Positions 15,434 through 22,478 of a stretch of 22,478 nucleotides of DNA are shown here, piece after piece; positions within the stretch are counted from its first letter, which is position 1, and every line of letters begins with the position of its first letter. Below the pieces are notes generated by a model. The model was not told the origin of the DNA and did no database searches. It was given only the letters and a program-made list of their open reading frames with translations. Source of the stretch: Isoetes engelmannii (Eukaryota; Streptophyta; Lycopodiopsida; Isoetales; Isoetaceae). Location of the stretch: the NCBI GenBank assembly GCA_011763485.2, contig JAANSK020257829.1, forward strand, positions 1 to 22,478. The letters run 5' to 3'. The position numbers and the translations under genes were made by a program.

Positions 15434-15934
15434 TCAAATAAACAAGCCCCATTCATCTTCAAATTCGTCCTTTTTAAAAGTAGATACCCATGCTTTAAAC
15501 AGTTCTCTGAAGTGGTCTATCTCATCACGTATGATTTGTCGGTGCCCTGGTTCCATCATACCATCCAGCATAAAACTGTTTGTAGATATTTTTATGAACT
15601 GTGCGTTCTTTCTGATAATAGCAGCATTTTCCATGCGCATTGTATAAAGCCCAACTTCTGAACTTCTGATCTTAGCAGCCACTTCGTATGCATCGCCCAT
15701 CAGCATAGCTATATGGTCTTCCATTCTTTCTTCGCTCATTAATGCTTTTCCGGATGGTTCATGCAAACTGTCAAATGCAGCTTTTAGTACAATTATTACT
15801 GTACCCCACTGTTGATACATTGCCTTACAGGCGGTACTGGTATCATTAGGTTTCCATGTTTCACCTTCTTCATCGCCATCACCAAATTCATCGTCATCCC
15901 ATGGAGGCAGGCCGGTCAGGTCATCATCTTTCAT
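15434..15934 (-). CDS. Cytoplasmic acidic-tailed helical protein of unknown function
   Basis: I choose the ATG at 15934 (MKDDDLTGLPPWDDDEFGDG), giving 166 residues. A longer frame from 16012 would begin inside the palindromic repeat at 16007-16071 and encode an implausible N-terminus. There is no signal peptide. The first 30 residues are strongly acidic (DDD, WDDDEFGDGDEEGE). The rest is helical: ACKAMYQQWGTVIIVLKAAF, RMEDHIAMLMGDAYEVAAKI, YTMRMENAAIIRKNAQFI, then HRQIIRDEIDHFRELFKAWV and the acidic end KDEFEDEWGLFI. It may be a small four-helix protein. I do not recognise the family. No promoter stands out, and it may also be served by read-through from the type B T9SS gene upstream. Confidence 0.75.
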   Translation of the reverse strand: MKDDDLTGLPPWDDDEFGDGDEEGETWKPNDTSTACKAMYQQWGTVIIVLKAAFDSLHEPSGKALMSEERMEDHIAMLMGDAYEVAAKIRSSEVGLYTMRMENAAIIRKNAQFIKISTNSFMLDGMMEPGHRQIIRDEIDHFRELFKAWVSTFKKDEFEDEWGLFI

Positions 15935-16006
15935 AAAATTAAAATAGAAATTATATAAGTGCTCTTCCTGAGTAATAAGCATAAAACTTATTGCCGTCAA
16001 GCAAAA

Positions 16007-16071
16007 TGCCACGAATTAAAACTGATAAACACGAATAAAGCAATTCGTGCAAATTTGTGTAATTCGTGGCA
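16007..16071. repeat. Nested palindromic repeat of the 'CACGAAT/ATTCGTG' type
   Basis: The 65-base element is bounded by a perfect 12-bp inverted repeat, TGCCACGAATTA (16007-16018) and TAATTCGTGGCA (16060-16071). Inside it, CACGAAT (16030-16036) and ATTCGTG (16043-16049) form a second perfect inverted repeat around a six-base loop. ATTTGTGT lies between the inner right arm and outer right arm. Short elements built on A-A-T-T-C-G-T-G are a known kind of dispersed repeat in many bacteria, as far as I recall. Read leftward it is followed by TTTT, so it may also act as terminator of the large gene upstream, whose stop is 8 bases away. Confidence 0.75.
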
Positions 16072-16078
16072 AAAATAG

Positions 16079-19000
16079 CTATTTCATTATCGTTATATAC
16101 CCCGTAATCGGCTCCCTTCCAAAGCCAGGCTCAATAATATAATAATAGGTATCAACAGGCAATGCTTTGCCATTCCTCATCCCATCCCAGGGTATCCTGT
16201 ATCCTTTTACTGATTTAAATACCAACTGGCCGGCACGTGTAAAAACTTCTACCTGGCAATCCGGGTAATCATTCAGATAGGTGATGAGCCATTTATCATT
16301 GATGCCATCATTATTGGGCGTAAATGTATTGGGAATTACCACAGGCTTCAGTACTTTAATATAAATATCATCCCTGCGTATGCAACCACCTCTTGCTGTA
16401 ACAGAAATGTTGTAGGTAATATCGTCCTTAATTACTGCTACTGCATTTTTTATAGTATTGTTACCATCCTGGAAAAACAGGTTAGGCGTCCATAGATATT
16501 GCAGATCAACCCCGGTTGCAACAGGTGCAAACACTACCCTTGAATCATCCAATACCATTTTATCCTCTCCGGCATAAATGGTAGGGTTGGGGTACACTTT
16601 AAACGGCCTGTTGATGGTATCGCTGTTGCAACCATGACTGTTAACTACATAAAACCTGATATTGTAATCAAGTGTATCTGCATGCGTGTATGTAAAAGCA
16701 GGGATATTAAATTGTGTTCCATCACCCATATCCCAAAACCACTGGGTTGTTATACCATCTAAAGAAGCTGACCTGTCTTTAAAGCTTACCACATCACCCA
16801 GGCAGGCGCTTGGCTGGCTTTGCTCAAAATTAGCCATTGGTTGCGGATGAATGGTTGTTAATGCAATAATGGTATCATGCGGGCAGCCAATGATATTATT
16901 ATTTAGCATGGCCATACTTCTTGCCGTAAGCTTTACATTAAAAGGCCCTATGGAACTGTACCAATGAGATGGATGAAGCAGGGTAGAAGTGTTATTAAAA
17001 CCGCTTGATGGCTCATCAAAATTCCATGCATAGGTCATTGAACTGCCATCGGGCATAGCAGATGTGTTATTGAACTTAACAATGGCATTGGGTAAGCAAT
17101 AGCCCGGTTTATCCAGGTCAAAATTTGCAACAGGATATGGGTTAACCCTGATCTCGCCGGCTGCATTTGCTTTAATACAACTGTTACCGGTTGTTTGTAT
17201 GGCGTACTGGAATAAAGGCCCGCCTGCAGTAGTTGTCGGAGATCCGGTGATCGTTACTGTATTTCCTGTTACTGTATATGTAATGCCCGGCGGCAGATTG
17301 TTGATGATAACATTGTTTGCTCCGCCGCCAATTGTGTAAACAATAGGATCTATGGGTGTATTAAGGCAAACAGATTGTGTGGTATCGCCTGTGCTGAAAG
17401 CAATGGTATGATCAGGTTCTACTGTTATGATACCATTAGCCTGTGCAACCAAACAAGTGTTACCTGTAGTTTGTACAGTAAAATTGTATGGAGAATTAAG
17501 TGTAGAAGTTGGAGTTCCGGCAATGGTAAGCACATTTCCTGTGAGGGTGTAAGTTACGCCTGGCGGCAGGTTTGAAACAGTTGCACCGGTTGCACCACCC
17601 GACAGGTTGTAAGTAATAGGGTCAATTGTATTATTGATACACCATGTCTGAATATTGTTGGCAGATGTTAATGAAATGCTGTGGTTTGGCTCAATGGTTA
17701 CCTGCTGCGTAGTAGCTGTACTTCTGCAACCGGCAGCCGACTCGTTGTACATCGTTACTGTATAGGTACCAGGACCAGGAAATAAATGCCCGAATGTGGA
17801 ACCTGGTGCATGATTCTCGGCAGGAGAAAGGTCTCCAAAATCCCAGACTGTATTGGTCATTACAACAGATGCAGGGGCTGTAGAAACATCGGTAAATGAA
17901 GTGGGTAACTGCTCACAACTGGGCGATACAAATGTGAATTTCGCATGTGCCGTATCCAATACCGTAATTGTGTTACTCATGGTATCAACACAACCTACAG
18001 CGCTGGATGTAAACGTGTATAATATTGTGTGGGTGCCAATACCGGCAACCTGCGGATCAAATATACCTGATGCAGAAATGCCAGGGCCGCTGAAAACACC
18101 TGTACCGGGCACAGCGCCAATTTCGCTGGCCTGCGTTATCTGGAACGGAGCAATCAATAAACAGTTGTCGGGTATATTATTGAACTGAACCAATGGTGCC
18201 GCATGAACGGTGATATTGGTGAACTTATCATTAACACAAACCACACCTGAATAAGCCCTGTAGCGTATGGTGAATGTTTTGGTTAAGGGCGATTGAAAAT
18301 TCGGATACAGGTGTTTATTTATTTTTCCGGGAAATGGTGTGTTATCCGTATCAAAAACACCGGGCGCATTTACATTGTCCCAATAAATTTCAAGCTTTGT
18401 AACAGAACCGGGGAAAACTGTAGATGCTTCTACAAGGCCAACAGAATCGTTGGCACAAAGTGTTGCCGGATTCATCACATTGAAATTGGCAACCGGGAAA
18501 CTGCCATTGATAAACAATGGTTGTACGATGGTATCACGGCAGTTTTTTACACTGTTCCATACAATTAAACGCACATTATAATTGCCTACGGCCGAATAAC
18601 TGTGCGTAGGATGTTGCAAAGCTGATGTATTCAATGGCCCCGAACCCGGATCTCCGAAATCCCAGGCCCAGCGGTCTATTGATGAATTTAACAGTTTACT
18701 GGTATCAGTAAATTGAGCGTAACTGTCATTTAAACATACTTCAGGAATAATGAATCCAGCCTGTGGCCTGTTATCAATATTTATTAAGGCTGAAGAAGCG
18801 GGATCGCTGATGCAGCCTTTGTTATTTCTCACAGTAAGCCTTACTGTATAGAGGCCTGCATTAGCATACACATGCGATGGGTTTTGTAAAGCGCTTGTTG
18901 GAGAGCCATCACCAAAATCCCATGTCCACAGGTCTAATGCACCTACATTGGGTGTTGAGCCATCTGTGAAACTGATAACCCTTGTTTCGCACTTGGGTGA

Positions 19001-20209
19001 AGTATGCGTAAAAGCAGCAGTGGGCAATGCATTGATGATCATTGTTTGTTCTGAAGTATCGCTATTGCAACCAAGGCTGTTTACTATCCAGTGCTTTACT
19101 AAAAAAGTTCCTGAGGTACTAAAAGTATGTGTTGGATTCTGCAGGGTTGATGTATTGCTTGCTCCGCTGCCGGGATCACCAAAATCCCAATGCCATTGCG
19201 TAACCGAATTGCCGGGTAACGGATCACTGGTACTTGTAAAATTGGTAACTGTATTTAGGCAGTTTTCGGGAGGCAGTATAAAATTGCCGACAGGTTGCAG
19301 CACCGTAAAATTCATGGTTGTTGCCACAGGCATTGCATTATCGCATACATTGGTGTAAGTATTGGCATCGGTTCCATTATCAATTACAAGCGTATAATTG
19401 CCCGGTGCCAATGGTGCGGCAAGATTAACAGTTAAAGAAGTGGTAGCAACACTGCCAATTCCACAAACAGAACTCACGCTTACAGGTTTTATGCCACCGG
19501 GGTTAATGGTAAGCTCGCTGCCAGACGATGTTACGCTGCTGCACTTAACATCTGTGCTGAAGAAAAGATTAAAACTGGTGCAGCCGCTCTCTATATGATC
19601 AAGGCCGGGTAGCGCTCCATCTGTTATTCCTGCAGTACCACCAAAGGACAGGTTATAACCATTGGTAACAGCACTGAAATTCTGAACCATTAGGAGATAA
19701 TTATGGCCAACTATCAAAGGCTCTGGCCTGTTAAACCTGTTAAGACCACAGCCATAACAAACTACATTTGAAGTTCCCGCTGAAGAGCAACCGGTAGGGC
19801 CTTGATCGCAAGTTCCATTAAGAGATATCACTAAAGATGGATCAGTAAAAACATCCATTGGGCTATGACCGGTGAGATCAAACAATACCCAGTCTAAATC
19901 ATTAGGAGCCAAGGGGCTTATTGTAAATTCTAAATTACCTGCACTATAGCAGGTAAATTTATACCAAAAGGCAAATGCTGAAGCAAAATCACTACCAGGA
20001 CATTGAGTCTGGGCAATGAGCCCATCATCACAAGCCGTAAACAGTTCCTGTTTGAAAACTTTTGTACCACAAACAGGGATTGCTGATGTTGGATGTGTGC
20101 CCGGAACCGTACAATTAGCCAGAATAATGTTAGGATTTCTTGGAGATACTTTTTTTTGAGCAAGCAGTATGCCCGGTAATAACAATAAAAGCACTAAAAA
20201 TCTTTTCAT
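16079..20209 (-). CDS. Giant multi-PKD protein with type B T9SS (gliding-type) C-terminal domain
   Basis: The 1376-residue product has a Sec signal peptide (MKRFLVLLLLLPGILLAQ). The N-terminal region (22-195) is Cys-rich and resembles a carbohydrate-binding/adhesin module (FWYKFTCYSAGNLEFTISP, DLDWVLFDLTG). At about 200-305 an Ig-like domain follows. PKD-like domains lie at roughly 307-393, 397-478, 484-568, 572-670, 755-840, 1026-1120 and 1125-1206 (for example WDFGDGSPTSALQNPSHVY). Two closely similar Ig-like modules sit at 841-931 and 932-1023 (LPPGVTYTLTG and LPPGITYTVTG). The C-terminus (1288-1376) is a type B T9SS domain: NTFTPNNDGINDKW then VEVFTRAGQLV, YRIPWDGMRNG and PVDTYYYII. It should be exported by T9SS and displayed or released as an adhesin- or filament-like protein. 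No enzyme is recognisable. Confidence 0.93.
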   Translation of the reverse strand: MKRFLVLLLLLPGILLAQKKVSPRNPNIILANCTVPGTHPTSAIPVCGTKVFKQELFTACDDGLIAQTQCPGSDFASAFAFWYKFTCYSAGNLEFTISPLAPNDLDWVLFDLTGHSPMDVFTDPSLVISLNGTCDQGPTGCSSAGTSNVVCYGCGLNRFNRPEPLIVGHNYLLMVQNFSAVTNGYNLSFGGTAGITDGALPGLDHIESGCTSFNLFFSTDVKCSSVTSSGSELTINPGGIKPVSVSSVCGIGSVATTSLTVNLAAPLAPGNYTLVIDNGTDANTYTNVCDNAMPVATTMNFTVLQPVGNFILPPENCLNTVTNFTSTSDPLPGNSVTQWHWDFGDPGSGASNTSTLQNPTHTFSTSGTFLVKHWIVNSLGCNSDTSEQTMIINALPTAAFTHTSPKCETRVISFTDGSTPNVGALDLWTWDFGDGSPTSALQNPSHVYANAGLYTVRLTVRNNKGCISDPASSALINIDNRPQAGFIIPEVCLNDSYAQFTDTSKLLNSSIDRWAWDFGDPGSGPLNTSALQHPTHSYSAVGNYNVRLIVWNSVKNCRDTIVQPLFINGSFPVANFNVMNPATLCANDSVGLVEASTVFPGSVTKLEIYWDNVNAPGVFDTDNTPFPGKINKHLYPNFQSPLTKTFTIRYRAYSGVVCVNDKFTNITVHAAPLVQFNNIPDNCLLIAPFQITQASEIGAVPGTGVFSGPGISASGIFDPQVAGIGTHTILYTFTSSAVGCVDTMSNTITVLDTAHAKFTFVSPSCEQLPTSFTDVSTAPASVVMTNTVWDFGDLSPAENHAPGSTFGHLFPGPGTYTVTMYNESAAGCRSTATTQQVTIEPNHSISLTSANNIQTWCINNTIDPITYNLSGGATGATVSNLPPGVTYTLTGNVLTIAGTPTSTLNSPYNFTVQTTGNTCLVAQANGIITVEPDHTIAFSTGDTTQSVCLNTPIDPIVYTIGGGANNVIINNLPPGITYTVTGNTVTITGSPTTTAGGPLFQYAIQTTGNSCIKANAAGEIRVNPYPVANFDLDKPGYCLPNAIVKFNNTSAMPDGSSMTYAWNFDEPSSGFNNTSTLLHPSHWYSSIGPFNVKLTARSMAMLNNNIIGCPHDTIIALTTIHPQPMANFEQSQPSACLGDVVSFKDRSASLDGITTQWFWDMGDGTQFNIPAFTYTHADTLDYNIRFYVVNSHGCNSDTINRPFKVYPNPTIYAGEDKMVLDDSRVVFAPVATGVDLQYLWTPNLFFQDGNNTIKNAVAVIKDDITYNISVTARGGCIRRDDIYIKVLKPVVIPNTFTPNNDGINDKWLITYLNDYPDCQVEVFTRAGQLVFKSVKGYRIPWDGMRNGKALPVDTYYYIIEPGFGREPITGYITIMK

Positions 20210-20333
20210 TGCTGCGCAGTTAATTGGTTGGCATACTGATCCCTGATTAAGGGTAAAAGGTTGCTTTGCAATATAAATAAAAAAGAGGAGGATAGTGGCA
20301 GAGAGTTTATAGCAGCTTAGCTATGTGTATAAT

Positions 20334-20368
20334 AAAAAATGGCAGTAACAAGGGTGTTACTGCCATTT
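20334..20368 (-). terminator. Intrinsic terminator of the DUF2911 gene
   Basis: AAATGGCAGTAACA (20337-20350) and TGTTACTGCCATTT (20355-20368) form a perfect 14-bp stem with an AGGG loop. On the minus strand it is followed by six T residues. It lies about 20 bases after the DUF2911 stop and separates it from the type B T9SS gene. Confidence 0.9.
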
Positions 20369-20386
20369 AAGATAAATGCATTTAAA

Positions 20387-21217
20387 TTATAAACCTGCAA
20401 TCAGTTCGTTAGCCATCTTCACGTAATCGTCGTTTTTTTGTTTGGTTGCTAACTCAATAGTGGTGTTTGCAGCTGCTTTGGCCGCTGTTTTATCGCCCTG
20501 CTTTGCATGTATACGGGCTTTAAGCATATACATCCAGAAAGCTTCTTTATTGTTTTCGATTGCTTTATTTACCCAGTTAAGCGCCTGCCCCAGGTCCTTG
20601 CCATTATCGTAATAGTAAGATGCTGCAGCAAAATAAGGCCTGTTATCTTTATTCATCGCATCATCAATCTGCTTCATCACTTTTTTATCGGTGCCGGCTG
20701 TAATACCAAACTGTACATAGGTATTCTCCCACATCATTTCTACAGCGCAACTGCTGCCGGTAATATTTGCAAAATTGATGGTAAAGTTTTCTACAGTAAA
20801 GGGCGTAGTTACCACATCTGCCTGCACCCGTACCACATCATTCTCCTGCTTGTAAGCGCTTGGCTGGCTTACATTAACATCTTTAGAAATGATGATGGTC
20901 CATTTTGCAGCATCAGGAATGGTAAGTAAGCCATATTTGCCTGCTTTTACTTCAGTGCCGCCAATGGTAACATCTTCGCTGAAGGTGAGGGTAGTGGCGT
21001 TATTAGCGCCGGTGCGCCATACTTTGCCAAAAGGTACCAGGTCGCCCATTACTTTGCGGCCTTTTTTACCCGGGCGGCTGTAATTCAATTCAATTGACCC
21101 TAAAGCAAAATTTTGTTTTACGGTTTGTGTAGGTGATGGTTGCGGTGTGGTTAATGTTTGTGCGTTTGCCAGTGACAATAAGAACATGGCTTGTAAAAAG
21201 AATACTATTTTTTTCAT
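20387..21217 (-). CDS. DUF2911 domain protein with C-terminal helical repeat
   Basis: The 276-residue product has a Sec signal peptide (ending LANAQ, residue 20). The DUF2911 domain covers about 22-165: the NFALGSIELNYSRPGKKGRKV opening, LVPFGKVWRTGANNATTLTFS, then VKAGKYGLLTIPDAAKWTII, the hallmark motifs of this family. A C-terminal part (about 180-276) is helical, with repeated AASYYYDNGKDLGQALNWVNKAI and FWMYMLKARIHAKQGDKTAA, which resembles TPR units. DUF2911 proteins are common exported proteins of Bacteroidota with no known reaction; a role in protein-protein contact is possible from the TPR-like part. A clean promoter box and terminator bracket it, so it is a single-gene unit. Confidence 0.92.
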   Translation of the reverse strand: MKKIVFFLQAMFLLSLANAQTLTTPQPSPTQTVKQNFALGSIELNYSRPGKKGRKVMGDLVPFGKVWRTGANNATTLTFSEDVTIGGTEVKAGKYGLLTIPDAAKWTIIISKDVNVSQPSAYKQENDVVRVQADVVTTPFTVENFTINFANITGSSCAVEMMWENTYVQFGITAGTDKKVMKQIDDAMNKDNRPYFAAASYYYDNGKDLGQALNWVNKAIENNKEAFWMYMLKARIHAKQGDKTAAKAAANTTIELATKQKNDDYVKMANELIAGL

Positions 21218-21236
21218 AATGCAATTTTTTTATCAG

Positions 21237-21244
21237 CAAATGTA
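21237..21244 (-). promoter_or_regulatory. -7 promoter element of the DUF2911 gene
   Basis: The minus strand reads TACATTTG, an exact TAnnTTTG match, 20 bases before the ATG. A matching -33 TTTG is not evident at normal spacing. Confidence 0.5.
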
Positions 21245-21357
21245 AGTAATAACCCATGAGAAGCCGGCGAAATACACAAATTTAATACGGTATGCACGTA
21301 TATTTTTTTATGATTAAAATAGTTTGGTACGATTATAGTCTCATCCTTATTGTACCC

Positions 21358-21383
21358 GGTAAACCTTCCAGCTATTGTTTACC
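21358..21383 (+). other. Leader hairpin before the cupredoxin gene
   Basis: GGTAAAC (21358-21364) and GTTTACC (21377-21383) form a 7-bp perfect stem with a 12-base loop ending 16 bases before the ATG. A second weak pair, GGTAC (21326-21330) and GTACC (21352-21356), lies just upstream. It could modulate translation or be chance. Confidence 0.4.
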
Positions 21384-21399
21384 ATTAATTTAAAAAAAT

Positions 21400-21759
21400 A
21401 TGAAACGTTCAACAATCTTTATCCCGGCCTTATTTATTGGTATCATGTCTGTAATGATGTTTTCCTGCAGTAAATCTGATGTGGATAATCCTCCGGCGCA
21501 AGATCTTTATAAAGTAAACATACTGGCCACACAGTTTGACCCGGCTACTGTTACCATGCTACCAGGAGAAAAAATTACCTGGACAAATACGGATGGGCAG
21601 GTTCATAGTATTGTTTCTGATGACGCAACAAGTTTCAACAGTGGGGATATAAGCGCTGGTGGAAGCTTTAATTTTACGCCTACTGTAACCGGAACCTATC
21701 CATATCATTGCGGACAACACCCAGGTGTGCAAGGTACACTGAATGTGTTTACCAGGTAA
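21400..21759 (+). CDS. Cupredoxin (plastocyanin-like) lipoprotein with Val in the axial position
   Basis: The 119-residue protein has a type II signal peptide with lipobox MFSC (Cys23), so it is likely lipid-anchored. The mature domain (36-117) is a small type 1 copper fold: FDPATVTMLPGEKITWTN, His69 in GQVHSIVSD, then Cys104 and His107 in YHCGQHPGVQG. These three residues match the copper ligands. In amicyanin-type proteins the ligand loop is CxxHPxM, but here the seventh position is Val110, not Met. A non-Met axial residue usually raises the redox potential (known for laccases); that is an inference here. It probably transfers electrons in the envelope or binds copper. No redox partner gene lies next to it. 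Confidence 0.9.
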   Translation: MKRSTIFIPALFIGIMSVMMFSCSKSDVDNPPAQDLYKVNILATQFDPATVTMLPGEKITWTNTDGQVHSIVSDDATSFNSGDISAGGSFNFTPTVTGTYPYHCGQHPGVQGTLNVFTR

Positions 21760-21813
21760 GATGATTGACGAAGAATAGTAAGGGGAATACTTTACTCTTT
21801 ATTCTAAATATGA

Positions 21814-21862
21814 GGTAAGTATATTTTAACAGCAATGCTAAATATACTTACCATTTTTTTTT
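21814..21862 (+). terminator. Intrinsic terminator between convergent genes
   Basis: GGTAAGTATATTT (21814-21826) and AAATATACTTACC (21840-21852) pair over 13 bp around a 13-base loop, then nine T residues. It terminates the cupredoxin transcript and overlaps the last codons of the convergent DUF2784 gene. Confidence 0.88.
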
Positions 21863-22216
21863 ATGGAAGCGGAAAATGATGTTCAAAACAAAGCTCACTA
21901 CAAAGAGGATGAGTGTGGTACGTTCAACCAATTGCTGGTTAAAATTTTTGCCTGTTAGTTTCAACAACAGGAAATGGATATATGAATGTGACCTGTCCTG
22001 GTAACCTAATGCTTCCCGTACCTGCCAGTGCCATTCGGTACAGGCACAATAACCCCAGCCATGCCATATACCTAAAACAAACCAGGAGAAAACTGTAAGT
22101 AACATGGTAACCAGGTGCAGCTTTCTTGTTTTTGCAAAAGCCCAGCCAACACAATTAAACAGTGTAAATGCTGTGTGAAAAACAAAGAAGAATATATTGA
22201 GGAATTGATACCACAT
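21848..22216 (-). CDS. DUF2784 membrane protein
   Basis: The 122-residue protein has three or four membrane helices (about 5-27, 34-52, and 100-116, with a re-entrant WHGWGYCACTEWHWQVREALGY in between). The order FHTAFTLFNCVGWAF, then TRKLHLVTMLLTVFSWFVLG, WHGWGYC and TEWHW, then SYIHFLLLKLTG matches DUF2784 closely. The tryptophans, histidines and cysteines are placed where the family conserves them, possibly for metal or quinone binding. Function is unknown. It starts 20 bases after the stop of the GNAT gene, so the two may be cotranscribed. Confidence 0.87.
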   Translation of the reverse strand: MWYQFLNIFFFVFHTAFTLFNCVGWAFAKTRKLHLVTMLLTVFSWFVLGIWHGWGYCACTEWHWQVREALGYQDRSHSYIHFLLLKLTGKNFNQQLVERTTLILFVVSFVLNIIFRFHKKKW

Positions 22217-22236
22217 GCTATAAATGTACTACAGCT

Positions 22237-22478
22237 TTATTTCAATCCCATGCGCATGTTGATCATATATTTTGAGAACCCGAATTTTTCGTAGGCTTTA
22301 ATAGCAGATGTGTTAGGATGGTAAACATCCAGTTTAAGTTCGGTGATATTTTGTGATGCAGACCATGCCGCCAATGCATCCATGATCATTTTGTTTATTC
22401 CTTTTCCACGATGCTCAGGTACCACATACATAAACCCGAGATAAGCATGTTGCTCATGTTGCAGGTAAGGGTTTGCAT
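22237..22478 (-). CDS. GNAT family N-acetyltransferase, C-terminal part (cut by window edge)
   Basis: The frame is open to the end of the window, so the 5' part of this gene is missing and only about 80 residues are visible. Motif A of GNAT enzymes is seen: YVVPEHRGKGINKMIMDAL (an R-x-x-G-x-G acetyl-CoA loop and its helix). It is followed by ELKLDVYHPNTSAIKAYEKFGF, the usual alpha/beta end of the fold. An internal ATG at 22431 is not the real start, because conserved strand residues (AYLGFMYV) lie before it. The enzyme should transfer an acetyl group from acetyl-CoA to an amine; the substrate is unknown. DUF2784 follows 20 bases downstream on the same strand. Confidence 0.85.
   Translation of the reverse strand, partial: ANPYLQHEQHAYLGFMYVVPEHRGKGINKMIMDALAAWSASQNITELKLDVYHPNTSAIKAYEKFGFSKYMINMRMGLK

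Noticed and set aside
15935-16012. N-terminal extension of the acidic protein gene
   Set aside because: The extension begins inside the palindromic repeat and gives a non-conserved-looking sequence; the ATG at 15934 gives a natural N-terminus.
20507-20929. 140-codon frame on the plus strand
   Set aside because: Antisense shadow of the DUF2911/TPR gene; the peptide is rich in Ile, Tyr and His, with no recognisable fold.
1-22478. CRISPR array, insertion sequence, prophage or tRNA genes
   Set aside because: No regularly spaced direct repeats, transposase or phage motifs, or tRNA T-arm/CCA patterns were seen on either strand.

Overview
The window looks like a chromosomal piece from a member of the Bacteroidota, most likely family Chitinophagaceae. 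I infer this from two very large secreted proteins ending in type IX secretion (T9SS) sorting domains (one type A, one type B), from DUF2911, DUF481 and PKD-domain proteins with AQ-type signal peptidase cleavage sites, from promoter -7 elements fitting the Bacteroidota consensus TAnnTTTG, and from a moderately AT-rich composition with almost no Shine-Dalgarno sequences. No rRNA, tRNA, CRISPR array, insertion sequence, phage or plasmid gene was seen.

Layout. Positions 1-3200 hold small envelope genes: a secreted protein of short repeats, a lipoprotein phosphoesterase, a secreted OB-fold protein and a membrane-anchored L,D-transpeptidase-like protein. Positions 3446-7090 encode a 1214-residue Asp-box/PKD protein exported by T9SS. 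Positions 7091-7676 are a gene-free stretch rich in hairpins. Positions 7677-10129 form a tight leftward four-gene operon: a small soluble protein with a C-terminal CPxxC motif, a seven-helix membrane protein, a NarL-type histidine kinase and its response regulator. Positions 10279-13530 hold an acyltransferase, an exported PLP-dependent enzyme and a DUF481 outer-membrane protein. Positions 13686-16012 hold three uncharacterised genes plus a gap with a predicted three-way-junction structure. Positions 16079-20209 encode a 1376-residue multi-PKD protein with a type B T9SS domain, followed on its 3' side by a nested palindromic repeat. The right end holds a DUF2911/TPR protein, a cupredoxin lipoprotein whose usual axial Met is Val, a DUF2784 membrane protein and a partial GNAT acetyltransferase.

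Most products act in the periplasm, outer membrane or outside the cell, so the window reads as an envelope and secretion neighbourhood rather than one pathway. The only tightly coupled multigene unit is the four-gene signalling operon. It is my best candidate for a little-described system: the kinase has no sensor domain of its own and is translationally coupled to a seven-helix protein. The next candidates are the non-coding elements at 7260-7500, 7548-7591, 14738-14792 and 16007-16071. All family names were assigned by eye from motifs, without database searches.
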